From assembly GCA_024688095.1 (NCBI GenBank), contig JAILEJ010000318.1, positions 1 to 9,161 of the forward strand: a DNA stretch of 9,161 nt. Direction: 5' to 3'. The notes below the pieces were generated by a model. It did no database searches. It saw only the letters and a program-made list of their open reading frames with translations, and was not told where the DNA came from. Positions 1-6,230 of this stretch are shown piece after piece (position 1 is the first letter of the stretch; each line of letters starts with the position of its first letter). Source of the DNA: Butyrivibrio sp. Its GTDB lineage: Bacteria; Bacillota; Clostridia; Lachnospirales; Lachnospiraceae. The position numbers were made by a program, and so were the translations under genes.

Positions 1-1
1 T

Positions 2-595
2 ACACAGGGAAGCTTCTTAAGCAGGATGTACATAAAATTCTTCTGGAGTGGAACTGACGATAAGGAAATAGCGCAGAGGGTTCTTGGGTACATACCCGAT
101 GATTTTCAGGGAACAATTCTTGATGTGCCAGTAGGAACAGCAGTGTTTACTGAGAAGAAATGGAAGTCGCTGGCTGAAGCTAAGATAACATGCCTTGACT
201 ACAGCATAGACATGATAGAGCAGGCAAGAGAAAGACTTGAAGGCTTTCCTAATATAACCTTTATCCAGGGGGATGTAGGAAATCTTCCTATGGATGATAG
301 CTCTTTTGACATTGTACTATCAATGAATGGATTTCATGCATTTCCAGACAAAAATAAAGCCTTTAATGAGATACATCGAGTATTAAAGCCTCGAGGAAAA
401 TTCATTGCATGTTTTTATATAAAAGGAAAATCTGCGATTACAGACTGGCTGGTTAAGACAATACTTGCAAAGAAAGGTTGGTTTACTCCGCCTTTTCAGA
501 CAGAAGAACAGCTTATGAATATTCTTGGGACTATGTACAAAGATATTGATATTAATGTTGATGGATCAATGGTGTATTATTGCTGTACGAAGTAA
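2..595 (+). CDS. Class I SAM-dependent methyltransferase (5'-truncated)
   Basis: Methyltransferase of the Methyltransf_11/ubiE-like class, predicted to move a methyl group from S-adenosylmethionine to an unidentified small substrate in the cytoplasm. The first in-frame ATG is at 26, but the frame is open back to base 2 and reads TQGSFLSR before that Met, which looks like the interior of the family's N-terminal helix. The true start is therefore probably outside the window. Counting from Met26, motif I is ILDVPVGTAVFT (residues 31-42), the acidic end of strand 2 is CLDYSIDMIEQAR (D58), and QGDVGNLPMDDSSFDIV (81-97) is the motif II region, followed by HRVLKPRGKFIACFY (117-131). The usual GxGxG is relaxed to VPVGTA. 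I believe a DVPVGT-type motif I is usual in this clostridial subgroup. The stop is followed by a 38-base gap and the hydrolase-family gene, suggesting co-transcription. Class assignment is firm; substrate unknown. Confidence 0.87.
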   Translation, partial: TQGSFLSRMYIKFFWSGTDDKEIAQRVLGYIPDDFQGTILDVPVGTAVFTEKKWKSLAEAKITCLDYSIDMIEQARERLEGFPNITFIQGDVGNLPMDDSSFDIVLSMNGFHAFPDKNKAFNEIHRVLKPRGKFIACFYIKGKSAITDWLVKTILAKKGWFTPPFQTEEQLMNILGTMYKDIDINVDGSMVYYCCTK

Positions 596-633
596 TGTAA
601 ACAGATGTAATTTTGGTTCGGAGGAGATGTTAG

Positions 634-1251
634 ATGATAAGTGATGCAGAACAGATAATGAAAAAGAAGGGCTTCATAAAGGCTGAAATGGATAAGGCTT
701 TTACTAAAGAACAAAGCGATAAGCTATGGAATGAAGCTACTGTTAAGCTTTCTGAACTCTTGAAAGAATATGAATCATTGCCCAAGGGAGTGCATATGCA
801 CACTGACAGCAGGATTTTTCCTTCGTCAGCAATCTACTTAACTATAAAACCAATACTTGGCGAGGAAGCAGCATACAGGATTATCGAGAATGGTGCAATC
901 AGCACATGTGCAGATTTAGAAGTCAAGCTGATTAAATTCATGAAAATACCCGGAATGAAAGGACTATTTATCAAAATGTGGGATCCGCTTACTAAAAAGA
1001 TATTTGGTTCTTCCTGTGGATTTCAAAATGTCTTTTATCCAAACAAAAAAGGTGAATATAGAATGGATGTAACTGAGTGTCCATATAGAAGATATTTTAC
1101 AAAACTTGGATGTCCGGAGCTTACAAAGGTGTTTTGCGATAATGATGAGCGTATTTATGGCAGGCTTCCGGGAATCAAGTTTGAAAGAACCGGGACGCTG
1201 GGCAAAGGCGCAGACAGATGTGATTTCTATTTGAGAAGGCAAAGACTATAG
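634..1251 (+). CDS. L-2-amino-thiazoline-4-carboxylic acid hydrolase family protein
   Basis: A 205-residue soluble protein resembling the ATC_hydrolase family (named for a Pseudomonas enzyme that opens 2-aminothiazoline-4-carboxylate on the way to cysteine). The recognisable part is the C-terminal half: ECPYRRYFTKLGCPEL (148-163), VFCDNDERIYG (166-176), and GTLGKGADRCDFYL (187-200), with conserved-looking Cys149, Cys160, Cys168 and Cys196 and acidic Asp169/Asp171. The N-terminal third is charged and helical with no signal peptide. The start at 634 is set by GGAGGAG at 620-626, seven bases upstream. It lies 38 bases after the methyltransferase, and such methyltransferase/ATC-hydrolase-like pairs are, from memory, recurrent in Clostridia. 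Most family members have not been tested for ATC hydrolysis, so a different amide- or thiazoline-type substrate, or a cofactor- or metal-binding role through the cysteines, is equally possible. Family call is good; activity is not established. Confidence 0.78.
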   Translation: MISDAEQIMKKKGFIKAEMDKAFTKEQSDKLWNEATVKLSELLKEYESLPKGVHMHTDSRIFPSSAIYLTIKPILGEEAAYRIIENGAISTCADLEVKLIKFMKIPGMKGLFIKMWDPLTKKIFGSSCGFQNVFYPNKKGEYRMDVTECPYRRYFTKLGCPELTKVFCDNDERIYGRLPGIKFERTGTLGKGADRCDFYLRRQRL

Positions 1252-1307
1252 TTGTGGTGTTGGCTTTGGGCAAAGGAGTGAATTAAGAATACAGAGGTGT
1301 GTGAATC

Positions 1308-2336
1308 GTGAGAAATACAAGAATTTCGGCAATTTTATATGCGATATTGGCTGCGGTGTTTTATGCGATAAATATCCCATGCTCAAAGCTTCTTCTAAAT
1401 GACGTATCACCGACTTTTATGGCGGCGTTTTTATATCTTGGAGCAGGGGTAGGCGTTGGAATCATGTATCTGTTCAGATATGGACAGGAAGAAAAGAATC
1501 AGCTGCTCGCAAAAGAAGATCTACCATATACAGTAGCGATGGTTGTGTTGGATATTGCGGCACCAATACTTCTAATGTCAGGAGTACGTGCGGGCATGGC
1601 AGCTAATGCGTCTTTACTTGGGAATTTTGAGATAGTTGCTACTACATTGGTGGCACTATTGCTTTTTAAAGAAAAGGTGTCATGGCGTTTATGGATAGCT
1701 GCTGCTTTGGTGACCTGCTCAAGCATTATGTTGTCTTTTTCGGGAGCAGGTAGTCTTAGATTTTCTATGGGGTCAGTACTTGTAATCGGAGCCACATTAT
1801 GCTGGGGTATCGAAAATAACTGTACCAGAAGTATATCCGGTAAAAGTACTTATCAGATTGTAATAATCAAGGGACTATGCTCAGGTGCCGGGGCGTTTGT
1901 TATTGCTCTGATTTTAGGTGAGGATATACCGACTCTTAAAAGCATTGTTATAGTACTTGCTCTTGGATATGTTGCATATGGACTGAGCATTTTTACATAT
2001 ATACGAGCACAGAAGACACTAGGAGCAGCAAAGACAAGTGCTTATTATGCATCGGCACCGTTTATAGGAGTGTTGCTATCTGCGGTATTTCTCAAGGAGC
2101 ATCTTACATCATCTTTTATGACAGCTCTTGTTGTAATGCTTGCAGGTACCGCTTTGATAGTATATGAATCGCTGGTATACAATCACATGCATGTTCATCG
2201 GCACTATATAACACATACTCATGATGGAAACACGCACACTCATGTTATAGTACACTCCCATTCTCATAATCATATGTTGAATGAAAATAACCATGCACAT
2301 ACTCATGATATAAAGGAACTGGAAAGATATTTATGA
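1308..2336 (+). CDS. EamA/DMT-family transporter with His-rich C-terminal tail
   Basis: An inner-membrane transporter of the drug/metabolite transporter superfamily, 342 residues, built from two EamA repeats of about five helices each. Repeat 1 spans about 5-146 (AILYAILAAVFYAINIPCSK at 8-27) and repeat 2 about 153-287 (GATLCWGIENNCTRSIS at 161-177). After the last helix comes a cytosolic or external tail with 15 histidines in residues 293-333, mostly on alternate positions (HMHVHRH, HTHDGNTHTH, HSHSHNH), which looks like a metal-binding segment. The GTG at 1308 is chosen because TGA at 1302-1304 closes the frame upstream and MRNTRISAILYAI matches family N-termini; AGAGGTG at 1293-1299 is the probable, weak ribosome binding site. 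Its stop overlaps the AraC gene start (ATGA), so the two are translationally coupled. Known DMT substrates include amino acids, sugars and drugs. The tail suggests Ni, Co, Zn or a metal-chelate, which is inference. Confidence 0.9.
   Translation: MRNTRISAILYAILAAVFYAINIPCSKLLLNDVSPTFMAAFLYLGAGVGVGIMYLFRYGQEEKNQLLAKEDLPYTVAMVVLDIAAPILLMSGVRAGMAANASLLGNFEIVATTLVALLLFKEKVSWRLWIAAALVTCSSIMLSFSGAGSLRFSMGSVLVIGATLCWGIENNCTRSISGKSTYQIVIIKGLCSGAGAFVIALILGEDIPTLKSIVIVLALGYVAYGLSIFTYIRAQKTLGAAKTSAYYASAPFIGVLLSAVFLKEHLTSSFMTALVVMLAGTALIVYESLVYNHMHVHRHYITHTHDGNTHTHVIVHSHSHNHMLNENNHAHTHDIKELERYL
2184..2306 (+). other. Histidine-rich metal-binding-like tail of the EamA protein
   Basis: This stretch encodes residues 293-333 of the EamA-type transporter and contains 15 histidines, nearly all in H-x-H alternation interrupted by two short spacers (DGNT and MLNENN). 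At DNA level it is a run of CAT/CAC codons alternating with ACT, ATG, AGT and similar codons, giving a degenerate short-period repeat. Comparable His-rich segments occur in nickel, cobalt and zinc chaperones and in cation diffusion facilitators, where they buffer or sense metal. The codons for His are mixed CAT and CAC and the spacer residues vary, so this is not a recent simple tandem expansion. Metal binding is inferred from composition only. Confidence 0.85.
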
Positions 2337-3292
2337 TAACAAAAGAAATAATAAACAAGAGCACACAGATTGATTTTAAGCTTCCGGCAACCGACTGTGA
2401 GCATGAAGGAAAAATGAAATGGATTGTGTTTGAGGATTTGTTTCATGTTGGATATATAGATATATGGTCAAGATATCTGCCGGAGACTATTTTCAGATCT
2501 ACTTCGTTTAAGAACCAGGACGTAGTACCAATCAAGATTAATTACTGCTTCCGTGGCAGGTGTGAAGTGATGCTCAATTCAGGAGCTACAACCTTTGTTG
2601 TTGGAGATGAGCTGGCAATAGATTATGGTACTTCTCAGAACAACAAGGAGGCGTTCTTTTATCCAACAGCAGAGTATGAGGGAGTGGAGCTGATTTTATA
2701 TCCATCTAAAGAACTCGCTGGAATAATAACGATTGACGAAGATACAAAACCTGTAGATGACATTGTAAAAAAGTGCAGCGATAGAGAAATTCCATTTATT
2801 GCCGTGGCAGATGTTTGTATCAAAAGATGCATGGAAGATATAAGGACTGATATTTTAGCACAGGCGGATAGTAAGCTTTTAATGATGGATATCATAAAAC
2901 TGCTTTATCTGATGAGTGGAATGGCTTTTGAAACAGACAAAAGAAGAACCTTCTGTACCCCATCTCAGGTGGATATTGCAAAGAAAGCCTTAGATATAAT
3001 GACTGCAGATTTATCAAAACGTCATACTGCAGCCGAGCTGGCTGCTTCTTTTGGTATAAGTGAATCATCACTTAAGAACTATTTTCGCGCAGTTTTTGGA
3101 AAAGGATACAGTGAAATGATAAGCGAAATCAGAATGCGAAAAGCTGCTGAGCTTATTGTTGAGAATGAAATGAGCCTTGGAGAGATTGCGGAATCCGTAG
3201 GATATCAGAACCAGTCAAGATTTTCGGAAGCGTTTCTTAAATATCACAAAGTACTCCCATTGGAATATAAAAGAATAAATTTCCATCCATAA
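2333..3292 (+). CDS. AraC-family transcriptional regulator
   Basis: A 319-residue cytoplasmic transcription factor. The C-terminal part (about 210-316) is a two-helix-turn-helix AraC/XylS DNA-binding domain: the first HTH is about HTAAELAASFGISESSLKNY (231-250), and the second is in SLGEIAESVGYQNQSRFSEA (281-300), followed by FLKYHKVLPLEYKR, the usual family ending. The N-terminal about 200 residues are a sensing domain without a clear sugar-binding signature. It resembles the long-N-terminus regulators found beside siderophore and iron-complex transporters (YbtA-like), an impression rather than an alignment. The start ATG overlaps the TGA of the EamA gene (ATGA at 2333-2336), so it is probably translated by coupling. 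It is followed by the only real intergenic region of the window, which contains spaced direct repeats, and then by the ECF/ABC operon. Activation of that operon in response to its substrate is the simplest model. Confidence 0.93.
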   Translation: MITKEIINKSTQIDFKLPATDCEHEGKMKWIVFEDLFHVGYIDIWSRYLPETIFRSTSFKNQDVVPIKINYCFRGRCEVMLNSGATTFVVGDELAIDYGTSQNNKEAFFYPTAEYEGVELILYPSKELAGIITIDEDTKPVDDIVKKCSDREIPFIAVADVCIKRCMEDIRTDILAQADSKLLMMDIIKLLYLMSGMAFETDKRRTFCTPSQVDIAKKALDIMTADLSKRHTAAELAASFGISESSLKNYFRAVFGKGYSEMISEIRMRKAAELIVENEMSLGEIAESVGYQNQSRFSEAFLKYHKVLPLEYKRINFHP

Positions 3293-3373
3293 ATCCCTGA
3301 AGTCGATGCTAAAAAGGATAAAAATGCTATTCTGCCGTAGAAATATAGTGGACAAACAAATAAAATCATATAG

Positions 3374-3402
3374 TGATGTTAGCGAAGACTAACTGATGTT
3401 AG
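3374..3402 (+). repeat. Direct repeat TGATGTTAG, 20-bp period (candidate AraC-type operator)
   Basis: Two identical 9-base copies of TGATGTTAG start at 3374 and 3394, so they sit on the same face of the helix about two turns apart. AraC-family proteins typically recognise tandem half-sites about two turns apart, and an AraC-family gene ends 81 bases upstream. Against this, the repeats lie at or downstream of the best -10 candidate (3369-3374), a position expected for repression or for a different promoter. The first copy is also part of the 5-bp inverted repeat at 3378-3393. Suggestive only. Confidence 0.35.
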
Positions 3403-3416
3403 AGTTGCCACATGGC

Positions 3417-3424
3417 GGAAGGAG
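3417..3424 (+). promoter_or_regulatory. Strong ribosome binding site GGAAGGAG fixing the S-component start
   Basis: GGAAGGAG lies six bases before the ATG at 3431, near-ideal Shine-Dalgarno placement. It favours 3431 over the second in-frame ATG at 3443. It is the strongest such site in the right-hand block, consistent with this being the first gene of an operon whose later genes depend on overlap coupling. Confidence 0.75.
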
Positions 3425-3430
3425 AATAGT

Positions 3431-4036
3431 ATGGATGGAGTAATGACTCAGAAAAAAACTAATGAAAAGCTTGGAGGAAAAGATCTTATTAACATCGGTA
3501 TATATGCTGCAATATATTGTGTAATAATGACCGCAGTTTCAATGCTTGGATTCATTCCAATCATGATGCCGATGCTTTCTGTTTTATGTCCTCTTATTGG
3601 TGGAATCACAATGATGCTCTTTTACACAAAGGTTAAGAAATTTGGAATGATTACCATTATTACAATTATTATCGGAGCATATTTGTGGATTACCGGAATG
3701 GGCTACTGGCCTTTTGTTTTTGGAATAGTATGTGGTCTGGCTGCTGATTTCGTGGCTAAAAGCGGAAATTATTTAAGCAAAAAGAAGACAGTACTTAGTC
3801 ATGCCATTATGAACGTGACGATTTTTGGATGCTTTTTACCTTTGTATCTTGATATCAATGGATATTTTTCATCAAGAACTTCTTTTGGAAGTGACTATGT
3901 AGAAGCACTTACAAGAATCTTCAGACCATGGACAGCACCTGTTATTTTGGCGTGCTGCTTTGTGTTTGGTGTATTGGGAGCACTGCTTGGAATGCACTTT
4001 TTAAAGAAGCACTTTGAGAAAGCCGGTATTGTTTAA
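3431..4036 (+). CDS. ECF transporter S component, Trep_Strep/MptS family
   Basis: Substrate-binding membrane subunit of an energy-coupling factor importer, 201 residues with about six hydrophobic segments (about 21-41, 44-65, 72-90, 91-108, 122-141, 168-190). Family hallmarks are the N-terminal KDLINIGIYAAIYCVIM (17-33), the central GYWPFVFGIVCGLAADF (91-107), and the ending GALLGMHFLKKHFEKAGI (183-200), which I recognise from Trep_Strep (MptS-type) S components. It is the first gene after the regulatory gap. Its TAA overlaps the ATG of the T-component gene by one base (TAATG). S components give the ECF complex its specificity, so this gene decides the substrate of the module. The substrate of this family is not generally established, and neighbouring siderophore-importer-like ABC genes suggest a metal chelate or haem. 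Family confidence is high, substrate unknown. Confidence 0.9.
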   Translation: MDGVMTQKKTNEKLGGKDLINIGIYAAIYCVIMTAVSMLGFIPIMMPMLSVLCPLIGGITMMLFYTKVKKFGMITIITIIIGAYLWITGMGYWPFVFGIVCGLAADFVAKSGNYLSKKKTVLSHAIMNVTIFGCFLPLYLDINGYFSSRTSFGSDYVEALTRIFRPWTAPVILACCFVFGVLGALLGMHFLKKHFEKAGIV

Positions 4037-4770
4037 TGGAGAAAGCATTGTATAACCCGGGGAAACTTGACCGTGGAATACTCATGGATCCCAGGACAAA
4101 GCTTTTGCTTTTGATTACGGTAACTACCTTTGCGCTAGGCGGTGCGGGCGGAAGAAGATGTGAAAATCTTGTGCCTGTACTTTGCATGGCGCCGTTTCTT
4201 TTACTTTTTACCGCAAAGAGATTTAAGACAGCAATAATTGGAATAATATTGTTCTGGGGCTCAAGCACCCTGCTGACCTTTGCCAATGCTCATAATATGG
4301 GAGGGTTCCTTTACTATATTATCCTTGGTTCCTGCGGAGTGCTTGGGAGGTTTCTCCCCTGCATAATGATGGGACGATATCTTATGGAGTCCACTACCGT
4401 TAGTGAATTTACTAAAGCAATGAAAAAGCTCCATGTAAGCGATAATATTATTATCCCATTATCTGTCATGTTTCGCTTTTTCCCGACGGTTATAGATGAG
4501 GCGGATTCCATCAGCTGTGCCATGAAGATGAGAGGAATAAGCATTGGAGGAAAACATGCATCAAAAATGGTGGAATACAGGATGGTTCCTCTTATGACCT
4601 GCTGTGTAAATATTGGAGAGGAACTGTCGGCTGCGGCTCTTACAAGAGGACTTGGGGGAGAAGTCAAAAGAACGAATATCTGTAAGATTGGATTCCATGT
4701 ACAGGATTTTATTGCTATCTCATTGTGTCTTGTTCCGTGGATATTACTGATAGTGGATGTGGTGAAATGA
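4036..4770 (+). CDS. ECF transporter T component (EcfT/CbiQ-like)
   Basis: Scaffold transmembrane subunit that connects the S component to the ATPases. It has 244 residues with hydrophobic helices at about 21-37, 45-60, 65-83, 90-112 and 222-241, and a long amphipathic cytoplasmic coupling region between. The two Arg-Gly coupling motifs that dock into the ATPase grooves are visible: AMKMRGI (162-168) and AALTRGLG (200-207). MDPRTKLLLL (17-26) is the common N-terminal signature of CbiQ/EcfT proteins. Its start overlaps the S-component stop by one base and its TGA overlaps the ATPase ATG by four bases (ATGA at 4767-4770), so the subunits are probably made in step. Because S, T and A genes occur together, this looks like a dedicated (group I) ECF module and not one relying on a shared housekeeping EcfAAT. 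Confidence 0.93.
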   Translation: MEKALYNPGKLDRGILMDPRTKLLLLITVTTFALGGAGGRRCENLVPVLCMAPFLLLFTAKRFKTAIIGIILFWGSSTLLTFANAHNMGGFLYYIILGSCGVLGRFLPCIMMGRYLMESTTVSEFTKAMKKLHVSDNIIIPLSVMFRFFPTVIDEADSISCAMKMRGISIGGKHASKMVEYRMVPLMTCCVNIGEELSAAALTRGLGGEVKRTNICKIGFHVQDFIAISLCLVPWILLIVDVVK

Positions 4771-6230
4771 TAGAATTTGAAAATGTTAGCTTTAATTACA
4801 TGAGGACAGATGAAGCGTCTGTTAAGAATGTTTCTCTTAAGATAAATAATGGAGAGACGGTTTTGCTGTGCGGTGAATCCGGCTGCGGTAAAACGACGCT
4901 TATCAGGATGATAAATGGCCTTATTCCGCATTTCTATGAAGGACAGATGAAAGGAAGAGTATCTGTTGATGGGACAGATACCACTAAGGCAGAACTCTAT
5001 GAGACTGCAAAAGTTGTTGGCTCGGTATTTCAGAATCCACGCAGCCAGTTCTTTTGTGTGGATAGTACCAGTGAGCTTGCGTTTGGACCTGAAAATATGG
5101 GGCTTCCTGAAGACAAGATTCGTGGACGTATAGACAGCACTGTAAACTCAATGAAAATTAGAGATCTCATGGACCGAAATATATTTGAAATGTCGGGAGG
5201 AGAAAAGCAGAAGATAGCTTGCGCATCTGTAGATACACTTAACCCACAGGTTTGTGTTTTGGATGAACCGTCATCTAACTTAAGTCTTGAGGCTATTGAA
5301 GATCTCAAGCAAACTCTTCTTGACTGGAAGGAAGAGGGAAGAACTATAGTTGTTGCGGAGCACAGGCTCTATTGGCTTAAGGATATCTGTGACAGAGTGG
5401 TGTGTCTTAAAAATGGAGAAACCATTTTTGATATTTCCATGAAAGAGTTTAAAACATATACAGAAGAGAAATTAAGGGCTTATGGACTCCGTTCCGTAAA
5501 TGAAAATCTGTCAATGATTCCGATTAAGACGGAGCATATGAGTACCGAGACTATTACATTTGAGAAGCTCTTTTACAATTACAGGAACTGTGATGCGCTT
5601 CAAATAGACAGGCTTGAAATACCCCGGAACGAAATAATTGCCGTAGTTGGACCAAATGGGGCAGGCAAGTCAACGTTATCCAAATGTATATGTGGCCTTA
5701 TGAGGGGATTTAGAGGGAATGCTGTTATTGACGGGAAAAAGCTAAAGAGTAGAAATCTCCTGAAAAACTCTTATATGGTCATGCAGGATGTAAATCATCA
5801 GCTGTTTTGTGAGACGGTTATGGATGAAGTTATACTTGGAATGGACGAAGAAAATGAAGACAGAGCTTTTGAGGTATTAGAAATACTTGGGCTTAAAGAA
5901 TACGCAGGCAGGCATCCTATGAGTCTTTCGGGAGGCCAAAAGCAAAGAGTTGCAGTTGCAAGTGCCTTGCTTTCTGATAAAGACATCATTTTATTTGATG
6001 AGCCTACAAGTGGTCTTGATTTTTATAACATGGAAAAAGTGGCGCAGTTGATTAGTTCGCTGCGTGGGCAAAAGACAGTGTTCATTGTTACTCATGACCC
6101 AGATCTCGTGAGAAGATGCGCTACTGTTGTCCTTAGGTTAGAGAATGGTCATGTAAAAAATACTAATTCAGATGGAGAGATGAAAGGCTATGGAACAGAA
6201 AAAGAAAAGTGTTATAGCGCAGTTGTTTGA
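4767..6230 (+). CDS. ECF transporter double ATPase (fused A and A' domains)
   Basis: Two ABC ATPase domains in one 487-residue chain, powering the ECF importer at the membrane's cytoplasmic face. Domain 1: Walker A GESGCGKTT (36-44), Q-loop FQNP (88-91), signature MSGGEKQ (142-148), Walker B VCVLDEP (162-168), H-loop His199. Domain 2: Walker A GPNGAGKST (295-303), Q-loop Gln340, signature LSGGQKQ (387-393), Walker B IILFDEP (407-413), H-loop His443. FQNPRSQFF and AFGPENMGLP in domain 1 are typical of EcfA. Start at 4767 is preferred over an in-frame ATG at 4725 because it gives the ATGA overlap with the T gene and begins directly at the first ABC strand (MIEFENVSFNY). Domain 1 has D-loop SNLS where domain 2 has the canonical SGLD, so the two sites may not be equivalent. 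The last 41 bases overlap the next gene in another frame. Confidence 0.94.
   Translation: MIEFENVSFNYMRTDEASVKNVSLKINNGETVLLCGESGCGKTTLIRMINGLIPHFYEGQMKGRVSVDGTDTTKAELYETAKVVGSVFQNPRSQFFCVDSTSELAFGPENMGLPEDKIRGRIDSTVNSMKIRDLMDRNIFEMSGGEKQKIACASVDTLNPQVCVLDEPSSNLSLEAIEDLKQTLLDWKEEGRTIVVAEHRLYWLKDICDRVVCLKNGETIFDISMKEFKTYTEEKLRAYGLRSVNENLSMIPIKTEHMSTETITFEKLFYNYRNCDALQIDRLEIPRNEIIAVVGPNGAGKSTLSKCICGLMRGFRGNAVIDGKKLKSRNLLKNSYMVMQDVNHQLFCETVMDEVILGMDEENEDRAFEVLEILGLKEYAGRHPMSLSGGQKQRVAVASALLSDKDIILFDEPTSGLDFYNMEKVAQLISSLRGQKTVFIVTHDPDLVRRCATVVLRLENGHVKNTNSDGEMKGYGTEKEKCYSAVV

Larger units (their letters stand above)
3293..3430 (+). promoter_or_regulatory. Intergenic regulatory region upstream of the ECF/ABC operon
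   Basis: This 138-base A+T-rich gap is the only sizeable non-coding segment. It contains ATGCTA twice (3306-3311 and 3324-3329), ATATAGTG twice (3343-3350 and 3368-3375), and TGATGTTAG twice (3374-3382 and 3394-3402). A possible -10 is TATAGT at 3369-3374. No good -35 lies 16-18 bases upstream: TGGACA at 3349-3354 is only 14 bases away, and TAGTGG at 3346-3351 has the right distance but matches poorly. A weak -35 is what an activator-dependent promoter would show. GTTAG(CGAAGA)CTAAC at 3378-3393 could form a 5-bp hairpin. No strong rho-independent terminator for the AraC gene is visible, so read-through from upstream is possible. Promoter assignment is tentative. Confidence 0.45.

Noticed and set aside
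1252..1307. Possible promoter and a strong ribosome binding site (AAAGGAG at 1272-1278) before the EamA gene
   Set aside because: TATAGT at 1247-1252 has no -35 at a workable distance. AAAGGAG is 29 bases before the GTG start with no usable start codon in reach, so neither explains expression; the gene is more likely part of the upstream transcript.
3293..3340. Rho-independent terminator after the AraC gene
   Set aside because: There are A-rich runs (for example 3311-3315 and 3321-3324) but no GC-rich stem followed by a T-run.
3293..3430. Fur box or known riboswitch in the intergenic region
   Set aside because: I see no GATAATGATTATC-like palindrome and no conserved riboswitch core. The gap is too short for a cobalamin riboswitch, so iron control, if present, must act by another route.
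4725..4766. Upstream ATG at 4725 as start of the ECF ATPase
   Set aside because: It would add 14 residues (MSCSVDITDSGCGE) not expected in the family and overlap the T gene by 46 bases. ATG at 4767 gives the ATGA overlap and starts at the first ABC strand.
4314..4931. Long open frame on the minus strand (about 205 codons) opposite the T component and ATPase genes
   Set aside because: It lies wholly antisense to two well-identified genes, shows no recognisable domain, and has no good ribosome binding site; it is a shadow of their codon pattern. The other minus-strand open frames (964-1242, 1499-1795, 2109-2306, 2659-2895, 3942-4286, 5030-5308, 5798-5989, 7810-8095, 8228-8548) were rejected on the same grounds.
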